A DNA stretch of 36,937 nucleotides. It comes from Microcaldota archaeon. Lineage in GTDB: Archaea > Micrarchaeota > Micrarchaeia > Anstonellales > JAGGTN01. This document shows positions 1 to 8,044 of this stretch, one piece after another (position 1 is the first letter of the stretch; every line of letters begins with the position of its first letter). The position numbers were made by a program, and so were the translations under genes. Below the pieces are notes generated by a model. That model saw only the letters and a program-made list of their open reading frames with translations, was not told the DNA's origin and made no database searches. The stretch is taken from the NCBI GenBank assembly GCA_021163645.1, contig JAGGTN010000002.1:1-36937 (forward strand), written 5' to 3'.

Positions 1-105
1 CCTACCGAGTATCACTAATAGAACGGCGATTACTATAACAATAACTAATAACGCCCATCCATAAGTCATTAAATATTCCATTGCGGCTTGACCTTTTCTT
101 TCCAT
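1..105 (-). CDS. Archaeal pilin-like protein, N-terminal part only
   Basis: Reading from the ATG at 105 towards position 1 gives 35 open codons that run off the window. The protein begins MERKGQAAMEYLMTYGWALL and continues as a long hydrophobic helix. KGQAAMEY is a class III (archaeal prepilin) signal peptide: a basic residue and Gly before the cleavage site, Gln at +1 and Glu at +5, followed by the helix that packs in the pilus core. The MTYGWALL segment is typical of a common archaeal pilin family. The start is fixed by AAGGTGATAAA directly upstream. It lies 44 bp behind the tRNA-Arg gene on the same strand, and may share its transcript. It is probably a subunit for the pilus machinery encoded at 1088-8018. 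Confidence 0.8.
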   Translation of the reverse strand, partial: MERKGQAAMEYLMTYGWALLVIVIVIAVLLVILGR

Positions 106-149
106 TTTATCACCTTATTCATCATTTAAATCATTCATTAATCGATAAG

Positions 150-288
150 CGGACCCGGAGGGATTTTCGTTATATCTGTCTTTGACATTTCAAATCTTAT
201 TTCGAACCCTCGACCTACTGCTTCCCTCTATATTATGATCCATAGTCATTAGAAGGCAGCCGCTCTATCCAAGCTGAGCTACGGGCCC
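150..288 (-). tRNA. tRNA-Arg(TCT) with two introns
   Basis: Read on the minus strand, the acceptor GGGCCCG (288-282) pairs with CGGGTCC (157-151); the discriminator is G150 and CCA is not encoded. The anticodon stem GCTGC/GCAGT encloses CTTCTAA, so the anticodon is TCT. Intron 1 is 27 nt (249-223) at canonical position 37/38. Its bulge-helix-bulge (BHB) has a central helix CTTC/GAGG with one G-U pair and bulges TAA and GAA. Intron 2 is 37 nt (200-164) in the T loop at 59/60. Its central helix TTCG/CGAA is perfect, with bulges AAA and AAT. Cutting after the second bulge base gives 7-nt anticodon and T loops (TTCGAAT) and a 75-nt mature tRNA. The inner helix of intron 2 is weak. A TATA-like stretch lies near 335-350. 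Confidence 0.93.
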
Positions 289-559
289 ACATCAGATTAT
301 ATCAAACTCATATCATATAATCTTAATGATATAATTCAATAAACTTTTTAATATATATTGCTTGCTATTCTGATATTTTAAGGTGTGAGACCCCTTACTT
401 CCACTATTCTAAGTAATTTTTAATATATTAATTTAATTATTTTGTTTTAAATTTTTCTTTTTTTATCCTCTTTTTTATCCATAACAATTATTTTCTTTTG
501 TTTATTTATCAATACATGTTTACTCATTAATGTCAATTCTCATCAACACAAATTGGTTT
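289..559. other. Intergenic region upstream of tRNA-Arg, no gene seen
   Basis: AT-rich spacer carrying the probable tRNA-Arg promoter (minus strand, AT-rich element about 335-350). A 26-codon minus-strand ORF (447-527) without a ribosome site is not convincing. Confidence 0.5.
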
Positions 560-799
560 CTATTCATCTATACCAATTGATTGGATGTTTGTTGTATACA
601 CTTTATAAATAACTAAATAATCAGAAAAATGTGAGAAAAATACATCTGCAGTCAACTCTAATTCATCAGGTACTAATAATACTGATTTTGTCTTGAATGG
701 AAGAACAGATAATCTTGATCTTTTCAAAGCATAATAAAATCTCCTTTTTATTCTATTATACCCTTTTCCTGTTTTGATATCATATAAGTATAAAAACAT
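560..799 (-). CDS. Small orphan protein with a Cas2-like fold outline
   Basis: From the ATG at 799 the protein has 79 residues and begins MFLYLYDIKTGKGYNRI. The order of elements looks like strand (FLYLYD), helix (YNRIKRRFYYALKRS), two strands, helix (ELTADVFFSHFS), strand (YLVIYKVY). This is the ferredoxin-like order of Cas2 and VapD proteins, with an Asp at the end of strand 1 as in Cas2 nucleases. No CRISPR array or other cas gene is visible, so a CRISPR role is not supported; a stand-alone nuclease, a toxin-like protein or an unrelated ferredoxin fold are all possible. GTAGGTGG just upstream favours the ATG at 799; a GTG at 817 behind AGGAGA would add six residues. The CDS is likely real, but the function is inference from shape only. 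Confidence 0.5.
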   Translation of the reverse strand: MFLYLYDIKTGKGYNRIKRRFYYALKRSRLSVLPFKTKSVLLVPDELELTADVFFSHFSDYLVIYKVYTTNIQSIGIDE

Positions 800-902
800 A
801 TGACCACCTACTTTCACTAATCTCCTATTTTCATTAATTACTAAGATTTATAATATTGAACAATATATTTCATTAAATTTAATTTTGTCATTAATTATAA
901 AG

Positions 903-935
903 ATGTATAAATATATAAATGTAACCATAGTTACA
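903..935 (+). promoter_or_regulatory. TATA-like stretch followed by a perfect inverted repeat
   Basis: An AT-rich TATA-like run (903-918) is followed at once by TGTAACCATAGTTACA (920-935), a 6+4+6 inverted repeat. The layout suits an operator overlapping a start site. It is about 150 bp upstream of the pilus operon at 1088 and about 120 bp upstream of the minus-strand gene at 799; which gene it serves is unclear. The rest of 800-1087 shows no gene. Confidence 0.35.
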
Positions 936-1058
936 AATGAAATAATATATTATATTAAAAGACAACATAATTAATACATTAACGGAAGTGAGGGGTATAT
1001 CTGTAAAAAAAATTAGTAAGATTTTATAGACAATATAAAACAATCAACTGTGAAAACA

Positions 1059-1066
1059 TTTAAAAA
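1059..1066 (+). promoter_or_regulatory. TATA box of the pilus operon
   Basis: TTTAAAAA is centred about 26 nt before the ATG at 1088, and there is no ribosome-binding site. This spacing predicts that transcription starts at or next to the start codon, giving a leaderless mRNA. Confidence 0.55.
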
Positions 1067-1087
1067 CATGAAACTATTTATTAAACC

Positions 1088-1441
1088 ATGGTAGATATTA
1101 TAAGGTTGAAGAATATTACGGATCCTTTACTAAACCAAAAATATATTTTTGGTTTAGCAGTTGTAGATATTGAAGGAAACTCATTTATTAATAATATAAA
1201 GGATTTTAACAGGATAAAAGAACTCGTTAATATTTATAAGATATCAAGAGACATAAGCGAAGAGGTAGATAAGTCTTCTTTATCTTATTTAACAACAGAA
1301 TTAGATGATAAATTCTTTTTTATAGCTGAAATTAATAAAAACAATTTATTAATAATAGACACAACAGTTGATAAGTATCAAAATTTAATAAGATTAATGT
1401 TCAAACTCCTCCCAGAATTGAGTAAGATAATTGAAGCGTGA
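1088..1441 (+). CDS. Small alpha/beta protein, first gene of pilus operon
   Basis: 117 residues without signal peptide or membrane segment. I do not recognise a family with certainty. The C-terminal half (KFFFIAEINKNNLLIIDTTV, then a long helix ending in PELSKII) has the beta-beta-alpha look of roadblock/longin-type dimerisation domains, which often work with small GTPases or ATPases; this is a weak structural inference. The start follows a TATA element by about 26 nt and has no ribosome site, so it is probably leaderless. The stop lies 11 nt before the KaiC-like ATPase start, so the two are probably co-transcribed and co-regulated. A regulatory or adaptor role in pilus function is plausible but unproven. 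Confidence 0.7.
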   Translation: MVDIIRLKNITDPLLNQKYIFGLAVVDIEGNSFINNIKDFNRIKELVNIYKISRDISEEVDKSSLSYLTTELDDKFFFIAEINKNNLLIIDTTVDKYQNLIRLMFKLLPELSKIIEA

Positions 1442-1452
1442 ATGGTGATAAG

Positions 1453-2163
1453 ATGAAAAATATAGAAAGAATACCTAGTTTTATACCTGGATTAGATAGT
1501 ATGATTGAAAATGGTTTTGAAGAAAAGAGTATTATCCTAGTGGCTGGAAGTTCTGGTACAGGTAAGACAATTTTTGCTACACAATGGGCATATCATGGAA
1601 TAATTAATAAAAGGAATTGTTTATATTTATCCTTTGAAGAGTTGAGAGAACCCTTCTTTTTACATGCAGGAAGATTTGGATGGGATTTAGAGAAATTTGA
1701 GAAAAAGAAAAAATTCAAATTTATCAGATATCCTCCGATTGAAGTTGAGAAATTCATAACAGACGCACCATACATAAAAGACATAATAGATGAATACAAT
1801 ATTCAACAAGTAGTATTGGATTCTGTTACTTCACTACTTTTGTTACAAGAAACTGAATACAAGCAAAGAGAAACCTTTTTTAAAGTGACAGAAATTTTAA
1901 GGGATTGGGACTGTACAACATTATTAACATCAGAAGCACAAACAACATCAGAACCAACAACAATACAACCACGTTTCAATGTAGAGTATTTGGTTGATGC
2001 ATATTTAGCATTATATATGATAAGAAAGAGAGATATAAGGGAGAGAGCAATGGAAATCATTAAAATGAGAGGAACAAAGCATATGAATAAGATAGCACCA
2101 TTTAAAATAACAAATAAAGGAATAGAGATTTATCCTAATAATCCTGTATTTGGAGGCGTGTGA
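1453..2163 (+). CDS. KaiC/FlaH-like RecA-family ATPase
   Basis: 236 residues from the ATG at 1453, chosen because GGTGAT sits 3 nt before it; upstream in-frame starts lack such a site. A single RecA-type domain: Walker A GSSGTGKT (residues 32-39), the KaiC-type acidic pair in LSFEELRE (about 61-63), and Walker B VVLDSVTSLLL (about 120-130). Archaeal single-domain KaiC homologues include FlaH (ArlH) of the archaellum motor. No KaiB, KaiA or archaellum genes are here, so a clock role is not implied. Its place at the head of a pilin operon suggests it regulates or helps drive the pilus. A paralogue with degraded motifs lies at 11419-12057. Confidence 0.88.
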   Translation: MKNIERIPSFIPGLDSMIENGFEEKSIILVAGSSGTGKTIFATQWAYHGIINKRNCLYLSFEELREPFFLHAGRFGWDLEKFEKKKKFKFIRYPPIEVEKFITDAPYIKDIIDEYNIQQVVLDSVTSLLLLQETEYKQRETFFKVTEILRDWDCTTLLTSEAQTTSEPTTIQPRFNVEYLVDAYLALYMIRKRDIRERAMEIIKMRGTKHMNKIAPFKITNKGIEIYPNNPVFGGV

Positions 2164-2164
2164 T

Positions 2165-2623
2165 GTGGTTGTCACAGAACATGAGCCATTGATATCAAGA
2201 AGGATAAAAAAAATCAACATTATTAAAACAGTTAAAGGACAGACATCAGTTGAAGTGATTTTAATACTTGCTGTTTCTTTGGTTATATTATCATCAATAA
2301 TCTTCTTAGCTTATTCTAATCTACGAGACATGAAAACAGAAATAGCCATCAAGCAAGCTGCTCAAACAGTAAATATGATTTGTGAAAAGGGAGATGAGTT
2401 ATATAGTCTTGGTGATGGAACAAAAATAACGATTGAGATAATCCTTCCAGAGAGCTATATTTCAAATCAATCATATATATCCGGCAATACCATAAACGTT
2501 TTTGTATCAGGGTCTGATATAGATTGTAAATCAATCTCTCGTTTTACCGGGCATCTCCCATCATCAAGCGGGAGACATGTAATTACATTATATAAAAAGG
2601 ATGGTGCAGTGAATGTATCATAA
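2165..2623 (+). CDS. Pilin-like protein, class III signal peptide
   Basis: About 152 residues from GTG 2165. That start is preferred because GGAGG (2152-2156) lies 8 nt upstream; a TTG at 2150 would overlap the previous gene. After a basic stretch of about 23 residues comes KGQTSVEVILILAVSLVILS, a near-perfect class III prepilin signal (cleavage before Gln, Glu at +5) with a hydrophobic pilin helix. The rest is a mostly polar, beta-rich domain with two Cys. Its long N-terminal leader is unusual compared with the 5-15 residues typical of archaeal prepilins. It is tightly packed with the next gene (11-bp overlap). Probably a minor pilin of the same pilus. Confidence 0.82.
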   Translation: MVVTEHEPLISRRIKKINIIKTVKGQTSVEVILILAVSLVILSSIIFLAYSNLRDMKTEIAIKQAAQTVNMICEKGDELYSLGDGTKITIEIILPESYISNQSYISGNTINVFVSGSDIDCKSISRFTGHLPSSSGRHVITLYKKDGAVNVS

Positions 2624-3017
2624 GACAAACTACAATAAATACAAAGGAGAGGTATTAATAGAATTTATGATATATCTTTCAGTAATGATAATTTTGTTTT
2701 CAACTATCTATCTATTTTATCTAAATGAGAAAAGAATAAATATAAATAATGATGAATGTAAAATTGTTGCCAGATACCTCGCTGATAATATAAATCAAGG
2801 ATATATTAATGATTATTACTCCCTTACCTTATTCCTACCCCGTCATAACTGCAAAATATATATTTCAGGTAGCAGGATAGGATGTGTATCAGACAAATGT
2901 GATTATATCACAAACGTAATTCCTCAAATCGAATTATCAGAAGATGTGGATTTAACCCAAGAAATACAATTAAAATATTTAAGAGGATCAGTTTTGATCA
3001 GTAATGCAAAAAAATAA
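2613..3017 (+). CDS. Pilin-like minor subunit
   Basis: 134 residues. The N-terminus carries YKGEVLIEFMIYLSVMIILF, which resembles a prepilin signal (Lys-Gly before the site, Glu at about +6) though Gln at +1 is replaced by Glu. A hydrophobic helix follows, then a small domain with four Cys (C-x16-C in the middle, then CVSDKC). It starts inside the end of the previous gene with GGTG 6 nt upstream. Together with the three genes after it, it forms a run of small membrane-anchored proteins typical of minor pilins; the domain itself is not one I recognise. Confidence 0.72.
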   Translation: MYHKTNYNKYKGEVLIEFMIYLSVMIILFSTIYLFYLNEKRININNDECKIVARYLADNINQGYINDYYSLTLFLPRHNCKIYISGSRIGCVSDKCDYITNVIPQIELSEDVDLTQEIQLKYLRGSVLISNAKK

Positions 3018-3030
3018 ATAGAGGATTTAT

Positions 3031-3492
3031 ATGTGTAAAAAAAAGAATAAAATAATTTATAAAAAGGGGCAAATGTTTACAATAGATTTCTTTATAGCAT
3101 TAATCTTATTAATATTATTGTTGTTATCATACAATAGATTTGAGCAATATCTGGATAATAATACAAAATCGGAAGATTACTTATATATCTCAAGAATAAT
3201 ATTCTCAGATAAAGGTCTAGTTACGAAGAATAAAATATATAATGATGAGTTTCAGCAATTAGCAGATGATTACAACACCAATTATGATAAACTCATCAGA
3301 GAAACAGGCCTATATGAGAAAGGTAAAAATTTCTACTTAGAATTAACAGTATTAAATATTTCAGATAATTCTACCACAAACAGGACGATAGGTAAAACAC
3401 CCGATCAAGATAATATGGATGTTGTTTATGTAAATAGATATTTTTTAGATAAGAATAATAATATTGTAATAGTTAAAATGGGGGTATATTGA
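3031..3492 (+). CDS. Pilin-like protein with KGQ signal
   Basis: 153 residues. After a Lys-rich leader comes KKGQMFTIDFFIALILLILL: Lys-Gly-Gln at the cleavage position and Asp in place of Glu at +6, then a hydrophobic helix. The remaining 110 residues are polar, Asn/Asp-rich and end in a beta-rich part (VVYVNRYFLDKNNNIVIVKM). The same TIDFFIALI-type signal recurs in the next gene (TIDAVTAVLL), which suggests duplication followed by divergence. The next gene begins directly after this stop codon, consistent with translational coupling. Confidence 0.74.
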   Translation: MCKKKNKIIYKKGQMFTIDFFIALILLILLLLSYNRFEQYLDNNTKSEDYLYISRIIFSDKGLVTKNKIYNDEFQQLADDYNTNYDKLIRETGLYEKGKNFYLELTVLNISDNSTTNRTIGKTPDQDNMDVVYVNRYFLDKNNNIVIVKMGVY

Positions 3493-3801
3493 ATGATCTT
3501 TACGATTGATGCAGTAACAGCAGTTCTTTTAGTAATGATACTTATTTCCACTGTATATTATTTACCAAACACTAATAAGATTAATTCTTTCTATGGAGAA
3601 GATATAATTAATATCTATCTACAAACAAAGTCAATAACACCTATCAATACGATTTCAAGAATTAGTCATATCTGTGGATCAATGTACATAGATGGAGAAA
3701 CAGTTATGTATTCAAATTGTAATTGTGGTAATGTTATAGTCGTGAAAAAAATGTATTATGAGGATGGATGGCATGAGATTGAGTTTAAGTATTGCCAATA
3801 A
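3493..3801 (+). CDS. Short pilin-like protein, no leader
   Basis: 102 residues starting MIFTIDAVTAVLLVMILIST, a hydrophobic helix that matches the post-cleavage part of its upstream neighbour but without the KGQ leader. The outer domain contains a Cys cluster (C, then CNC about 15 residues later, and a Cys near the end) that could form disulphides outside the cell. It abuts the previous stop codon and overlaps the next gene by 29 bp. With no leader it may be inserted without prepilin peptidase processing; its exact role is unknown. Confidence 0.66.
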   Translation: MIFTIDAVTAVLLVMILISTVYYLPNTNKINSFYGEDIINIYLQTKSITPINTISRISHICGSMYIDGETVMYSNCNCGNVIVVKKMYYEDGWHEIEFKYCQ

Positions 3802-4309
3802 AATAGGCAAAATTAGTAAAAGAAGTATGAAAGGATTTTTCATATCTATTATACTAATACTTTTATTTTACATTCCTATTAATTACTATTATTCACACCT
3901 AGTTTATACCCATACGGTATTACCAAATTTCTCATGGACTAATTATAATCTCTTTTATCCAACTATTATTCAGAATGATAAATATCTATTAATGTATGAT
4001 ATTATTCATGATAATGAGTATCCACAATGGAGCAATATTACTGGATTTGAATTAAATCCGATAGTTTATGCAGACAATTGTTTTACATATTCTTATGATA
4101 ATTTTAATAAAAGCCACTTGACAATAAAATCAGAATCAAACTCTCGCTTGGTGATTAATAGGAATGGGGAGATAACCGAATTGAATGGTACGCAGTTTAG
4201 TTTAAATATATCTCAAGGAGATAAAATCTATTTTTATACGAACAAAGAATGCATACCATATATAACAATCTCAGATGACTCAAAAACATATTTTATAAAG
4301 CTCACATAG
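3773..4309 (+). CDS. Membrane-anchored exported protein, last gene of pilin operon
   Basis: 178 residues from ATG 3773, which has GAGGAT 7 nt upstream; an ATG at 3758 would add five residues. A basic N-terminus is followed by one membrane helix (GFFISIILILLFYIPI, about residues 22-40) and an outer domain rich in Asn, Tyr and Ser with several N-glycosylation sequons (N-x-S/T) and two Cys. No prepilin motif is seen. The domain is not recognised. Operon position and topology suggest a pilus-associated accessory or base protein. A 129-bp spacer with the next promoter follows. Confidence 0.66.
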   Translation: MRLSLSIANKIGKISKRSMKGFFISIILILLFYIPINYYYSHLVYTHTVLPNFSWTNYNLFYPTIIQNDKYLLMYDIIHDNEYPQWSNITGFELNPIVYADNCFTYSYDNFNKSHLTIKSESNSRLVINRNGEITELNGTQFSLNISQGDKIYFYTNKECIPYITISDDSKTYFIKLT

Positions 4310-4438
4310 AGCAACATCGAATTATAAGTATAAAAAGCATATAAATTCGTATTTGTCTCAACAACGGTTCATTCAAAAGGATAAACAGGTAAAAACAAGA
4401 TAGGTAAAATTTATAAACTTCATCCTAATTAGATATTC

Positions 4439-6181
4439 ATGGTTACTATAAAATCAAAAATAGATGATATATGTAATTATATATCTGGAAAGAAAGGCGT
4501 TTCAATATCAGAGATTTCTGACGCTGTTAGTATATCGAAAGAGAAAGTTCTTCTTATATGTAATTCATTGGCATCTAAAGGTATATTAAGTATAACAGAG
4601 CCAGCAGTCGGCTCACCAAAGGTTCGCCTTCTGCATCAGATATCAAACAAAGCAGAAAAGCAATATACAGGTAAAATCATAGATGAGTATACAGTAGAAT
4701 CGTATGGAGTCAAATCCTATGTAGAAATTATCGATGTAAGAGATAGTATAGTTAATGTGTATAATCTTGCATACCCTAAGATAGGTGCATACACCGAGGT
4801 ATTTCTTAATGTTGTTAAAGACATATTGGCGAGAGAGATAAGGATTTCAAGCGAAGATATAACAGACCGGAGGAGGAGTGAGTATGTGATTAAGATGTTT
4901 CATGATAAGGCAGAATCATACATCTCTCAGGTACCTCACATCTCTAAGAAGAATAAAGATATCCTTATCGGGCTCTTAGTGCAGGATATGTATGGCCTTG
5001 GGTATATCGAGTTCTTAATATCTGATGATAACTTGGAAGAAATAGCGATTAATAATTCAAAAGTGCCTATAGCCGTTTTTCATAAAAAATATGGATGGCT
5101 TAAAACCAATTTATACATTAAGGAAGAAGAAGACATATATAATTATTCATCACAGATTGGCCGCAAGAGTGGTAGGGAAATAACATTATTATCCCCTATC
5201 ATGGATGCTTATTTACAGACAGGAGACCGCGTTACATCAACATTATTTCCTATCTCAACCGAAGGTAATACGATTACTATCCGTAAATTTGCCAGAAATC
5301 CATGGACGATAATCGACTTCATCAATCCAAACATTAATACAATCTCTCTTGATATGGCAGCGTTGTTATGGCAGGCCGTGCAGTATGAGATGAATATCTT
5401 AATTGGTGGAGGTACTGCTTCAGGTAAAACAAGCATGCTTAACGTATTATCAACATTAATTCCCCCCAATGAGAGAATTATCTCTGTTGAAGAGACACGA
5501 GAAATAAATTTACCTGATTATCTTAAATGGAATTGGATACCTCTCACCACCCGCGAACCAAATGTTGAGGGTAAAGGAGGAGTGTCTATGTTAAATCTTA
5601 TTCATTCATCTTTGAGGTTGAGACCAGACCGTATGCTTGTTGGTGAGGTTCGTAAGGCAAATGAAGCAGAGGTTATGTTTGAGGCAATGCATACAGGTCA
5701 TTCTGTTTATTCTACAATGCATGCAGATACGAGTGAACAGATAATAAGGAGATTATCTCATCAACCTTTTGATATACCTATCACTGAGCTGGAGACTCTC
5801 CAATTAATAATAATACAACATAGAGATAGAAAAACAGGTATGAGAAGAACCTCTGAGATAACTGAAGTAGTAAGAGCATCCAGGAATGAGATATCGTTGA
5901 ATAGGTTATTTTCATGGAGACCGAGAACAGATAAATTCTATGCCGCTGGTAAGAAGATAAGGTTATTTGAAGAGCTTAATCTTCATACAGGAATGACTCC
6001 AGAAGAGCAGAATAAGGATTTGAAGGAAAAGAAAATAATCCTCAAATGGATGGCTAAGAATGGTATTAATGATATCAATTCGGTAGGGGATATTGCAGGT
6101 GCATATTACAAAGCACCTGAAAAAACACTCCATGCAGCGAAGAATAACTGGCCGCTGAGCAAATTATTAAACAGGTTATGA
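4439..6181 (+). CDS. Type II/IV secretion (TadA/VirB11-like) pilus ATPase
   Basis: 580 residues. It contains all the motifs of the archaeal pilus-assembly ATPase family: Walker A GGTASGKT (324-331), Asp box SVEETRE (349-354), Walker B LRPDRMLVGEVR (394-405) and His box AMHTGHSVYSTMHA (416-429). The ATPase works as a cytoplasmic hexamer that drives pilin extraction and assembly through the TadC-like membrane proteins encoded next. The first 55 residues look like a winged-helix domain (SISEISDAVSISKEKVLLIC, then SLASKGILSI), an unusual fusion for this family. A TATA element (about 4407-4416) lies about 27 nt before the ATG and no ribosome site is present, so the message is probably leaderless. 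Confidence 0.94.
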   Translation: MVTIKSKIDDICNYISGKKGVSISEISDAVSISKEKVLLICNSLASKGILSITEPAVGSPKVRLLHQISNKAEKQYTGKIIDEYTVESYGVKSYVEIIDVRDSIVNVYNLAYPKIGAYTEVFLNVVKDILAREIRISSEDITDRRRSEYVIKMFHDKAESYISQVPHISKKNKDILIGLLVQDMYGLGYIEFLISDDNLEEIAINNSKVPIAVFHKKYGWLKTNLYIKEEEDIYNYSSQIGRKSGREITLLSPIMDAYLQTGDRVTSTLFPISTEGNTITIRKFARNPWTIIDFINPNINTISLDMAALLWQAVQYEMNILIGGGTASGKTSMLNVLSTLIPPNERIISVEETREINLPDYLKWNWIPLTTREPNVEGKGGVSMLNLIHSSLRLRPDRMLVGEVRKANEAEVMFEAMHTGHSVYSTMHADTSEQIIRRLSHQPFDIPITELETLQLIIIQHRDRKTGMRRTSEITEVVRASRNEISLNRLFSWRPRTDKFYAAGKKIRLFEELNLHTGMTPEEQNKDLKEKKIILKWMAKNGINDINSVGDIAGAYYKAPEKTLHAAKNNWPLSKLLNRL

Positions 6182-6245
6182 TTATTAATTATAGAAAAGA
6201 TAATTAGATATTTGGCTAAATATTTTCGTTAATCAGGTGATTATT

Positions 6246-7112
6246 TTGGGTTTTGAGATTACAAGATTACCATTTGTCTTTAAGTTTCCAATAATCCCTA
6301 CAAGGATATTTGGATTTACTCAAAGGGATATTAATAAAAAAAACGAGTTCGTACGTACGTTAGGCATATCGCCGGCTAGATATTATTCGTTAATGTGCAC
6401 AAATATCATTGCCATTACATTCTTTTTAATCGTCTTATTCATTGGGTTCGATATTTATCTAGGTAAACAAATAATTCTTGGAGATATAATAATTCTATGT
6501 TTGATCTCAATCATACTCTCTGGTATCTATTATTTACTCTATCCCAACATGTATAAGGAGAGATATACTGAAAAATTTGATAAAGATTTATTCTTTGCTG
6601 TGAGCGATTTATCATTGCAATTGGATAGTGGGATAAGCCTATATGAAGCAATGAAAGGAATAGCAAAAGGTGCATATGGTCTTGCCACAAAAGAGTTTGC
6701 ATTAATCGTGCAGGAAGTAGAAGTTGGGTATTCACTTGAAGAGGCATTTGAAAGGGCGATTCAGAGGTCTAAATCAAAGCAATATAAAAATGTTCTTTGG
6801 CAGATAGTCAACGTATTCAAATCGGGAAGCAAGATAGAGGATGTATTGCATGTAATTGTTGAATCTCTTAAACATGAACAGCAGGAGAAGATATCTAACT
6901 ATATCAATGAACTTAATATATGGGCACTGTTGTATCTAATGATAGCTATAACTATCCCGGCAATTATTACGACAGTTCTGGCAGTATTTATACCTATGGG
7001 CGGGGGTCAAGTGAATATGTCCTTGTTTGTAATAATTTTTACATTATCAATAATTCTGCAGGTTTCAATAATTGAATATGTGAAAGTTAAGAGGCCAGAG
7101 GTTAGTTTATAA
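6246..7112 (+). CDS. TadC/PilC-type pilus platform protein, first half
   Basis: About 288 residues from a TTG at 6246; the GTG at 6237 lies within the AGGTGATT ribosome site, so the TTG is more likely the start. Two N-terminal membrane helices are followed by a cytoplasmic T2SSF domain (DKDLFFAVSDLSLQLDSGIS, LYEAMKGIA, then EVEVGYSLEEAFERA) and two C-terminal helices. This is the platform protein that couples the ATPase to the growing pilus. Archaeal homologues usually carry two T2SSF domains in one chain; here the second is a separate gene 12 bp downstream, so the two proteins probably form a heteromer. Confidence 0.88.
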   Translation: MGFEITRLPFVFKFPIIPTRIFGFTQRDINKKNEFVRTLGISPARYYSLMCTNIIAITFFLIVLFIGFDIYLGKQIILGDIIILCLISIILSGIYYLLYPNMYKERYTEKFDKDLFFAVSDLSLQLDSGISLYEAMKGIAKGAYGLATKEFALIVQEVEVGYSLEEAFERAIQRSKSKQYKNVLWQIVNVFKSGSKIEDVLHVIVESLKHEQQEKISNYINELNIWALLYLMIAITIPAIITTVLAVFIPMGGGQVNMSLFVIIFTLSIILQVSIIEYVKVKRPEVSL

Positions 7113-7124
7113 AAAGGTGGATAA

Positions 7125-8018
7125 ATGCTAGATAGATTTAAAAAAGCACTAAGGGCAACTGAGTATGAAGGCACAGTATCACAGTGGTTTATTAATAGGA
7201 TTATGTTCTCACTATTGATTTCTGCTTTATCTGTATCTTTGTTATACTTTGTGTTTTATGTAGAAACTCCCCTAACAAATGGGCTTCTCATAATTCTTAC
7301 TACTATCTTCCTCGTAATTTTCGTAATGCTAATATTTTTGCTTGTGGTTAACGTTTATGTTGTATCTGAGAGAAAAAAGAGAGAGGTTGAATCAATACTA
7401 CCTGATTTTCTATTTTTAGTATCTTCTAATTTAAGAGCAAGAATGTCTCCAATGGTTGCTCTGAAAACAGCAGCGAGAAAGGAATTTGGAGCATTATCAA
7501 GAGAGATAAATTATGCAACAGTGAAATCACTGGGTACAGAATCATTTACTGAGCAATTAATACTAATTCCGAAAAGGCTTAATTCAGAGCTTCTTGAGAG
7601 AGTGATGATGTTGTTTATTACAGGACATGTGAGTGGTGGGAATCTTGCTGCTATGCTTGAACATCTAGCTTATGACATAAAAGAGACAGAACACATGAGA
7701 AAAAGATTATACATGGGGGTAAATACATACGTTTTATTTATAATGATATCTCTTTTGATAGGTATGCCTCTCCTATTTGCTGCGACTAGTAAATTTGTTG
7801 AAATGTCTACAATGATCTCTAAAACAGAGATAGATATACTTAATATGAATTTTCTATTAATAGGTATGCTCAGTATAACCTCGATATTGGCTGGAATATT
7901 TTCATCTGTTATAAGGGGAGGTAGTCGGTTGCAGGGACTTTATAGAGGAATAGGGTATATGATAATCACAGTTGTATTATTCAATGTATTCTCATATTTA
8001 ATAGGGATAACTGTGTAA
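7125..8018 (+). CDS. TadC/PilC-type pilus platform protein, second half
   Basis: 297 residues; ATG preceded by GGTGGATAA. Same plan as its neighbour: two N-terminal helices, a T2SSF domain (EVESILPDFLFLVSSNLRAR, SPMVALKTAARKEFGAL, then a GHVSGGNLAAMLEHLA segment), and three C-terminal helices. It is not a duplicate of the upstream protein at the level I can see, only the same fold. With the ATPase at 4439 the three genes make the minimal motor of an archaeal type IV pilus. A prepilin peptidase gene is not found in the window. The gene converges with the next one, leaving 26 bp. Confidence 0.88.
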   Translation: MLDRFKKALRATEYEGTVSQWFINRIMFSLLISALSVSLLYFVFYVETPLTNGLLIILTTIFLVIFVMLIFLLVVNVYVVSERKKREVESILPDFLFLVSSNLRARMSPMVALKTAARKEFGALSREINYATVKSLGTESFTEQLILIPKRLNSELLERVMMLFITGHVSGGNLAAMLEHLAYDIKETEHMRKRLYMGVNTYVLFIMISLLIGMPLLFAATSKFVEMSTMISKTEIDILNMNFLLIGMLSITSILAGIFSSVIRGGSRLQGLYRGIGYMIITVVLFNVFSYLIGITV

Positions 8019-8044
8019 TTTAGATATATACGATGAAAGTATAA

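Noticed and set aside
447-527. 26-codon minus-strand frame after the Cas2-like gene
   Set aside because: Too short, Lys-rich by composition, and without a ribosome site.
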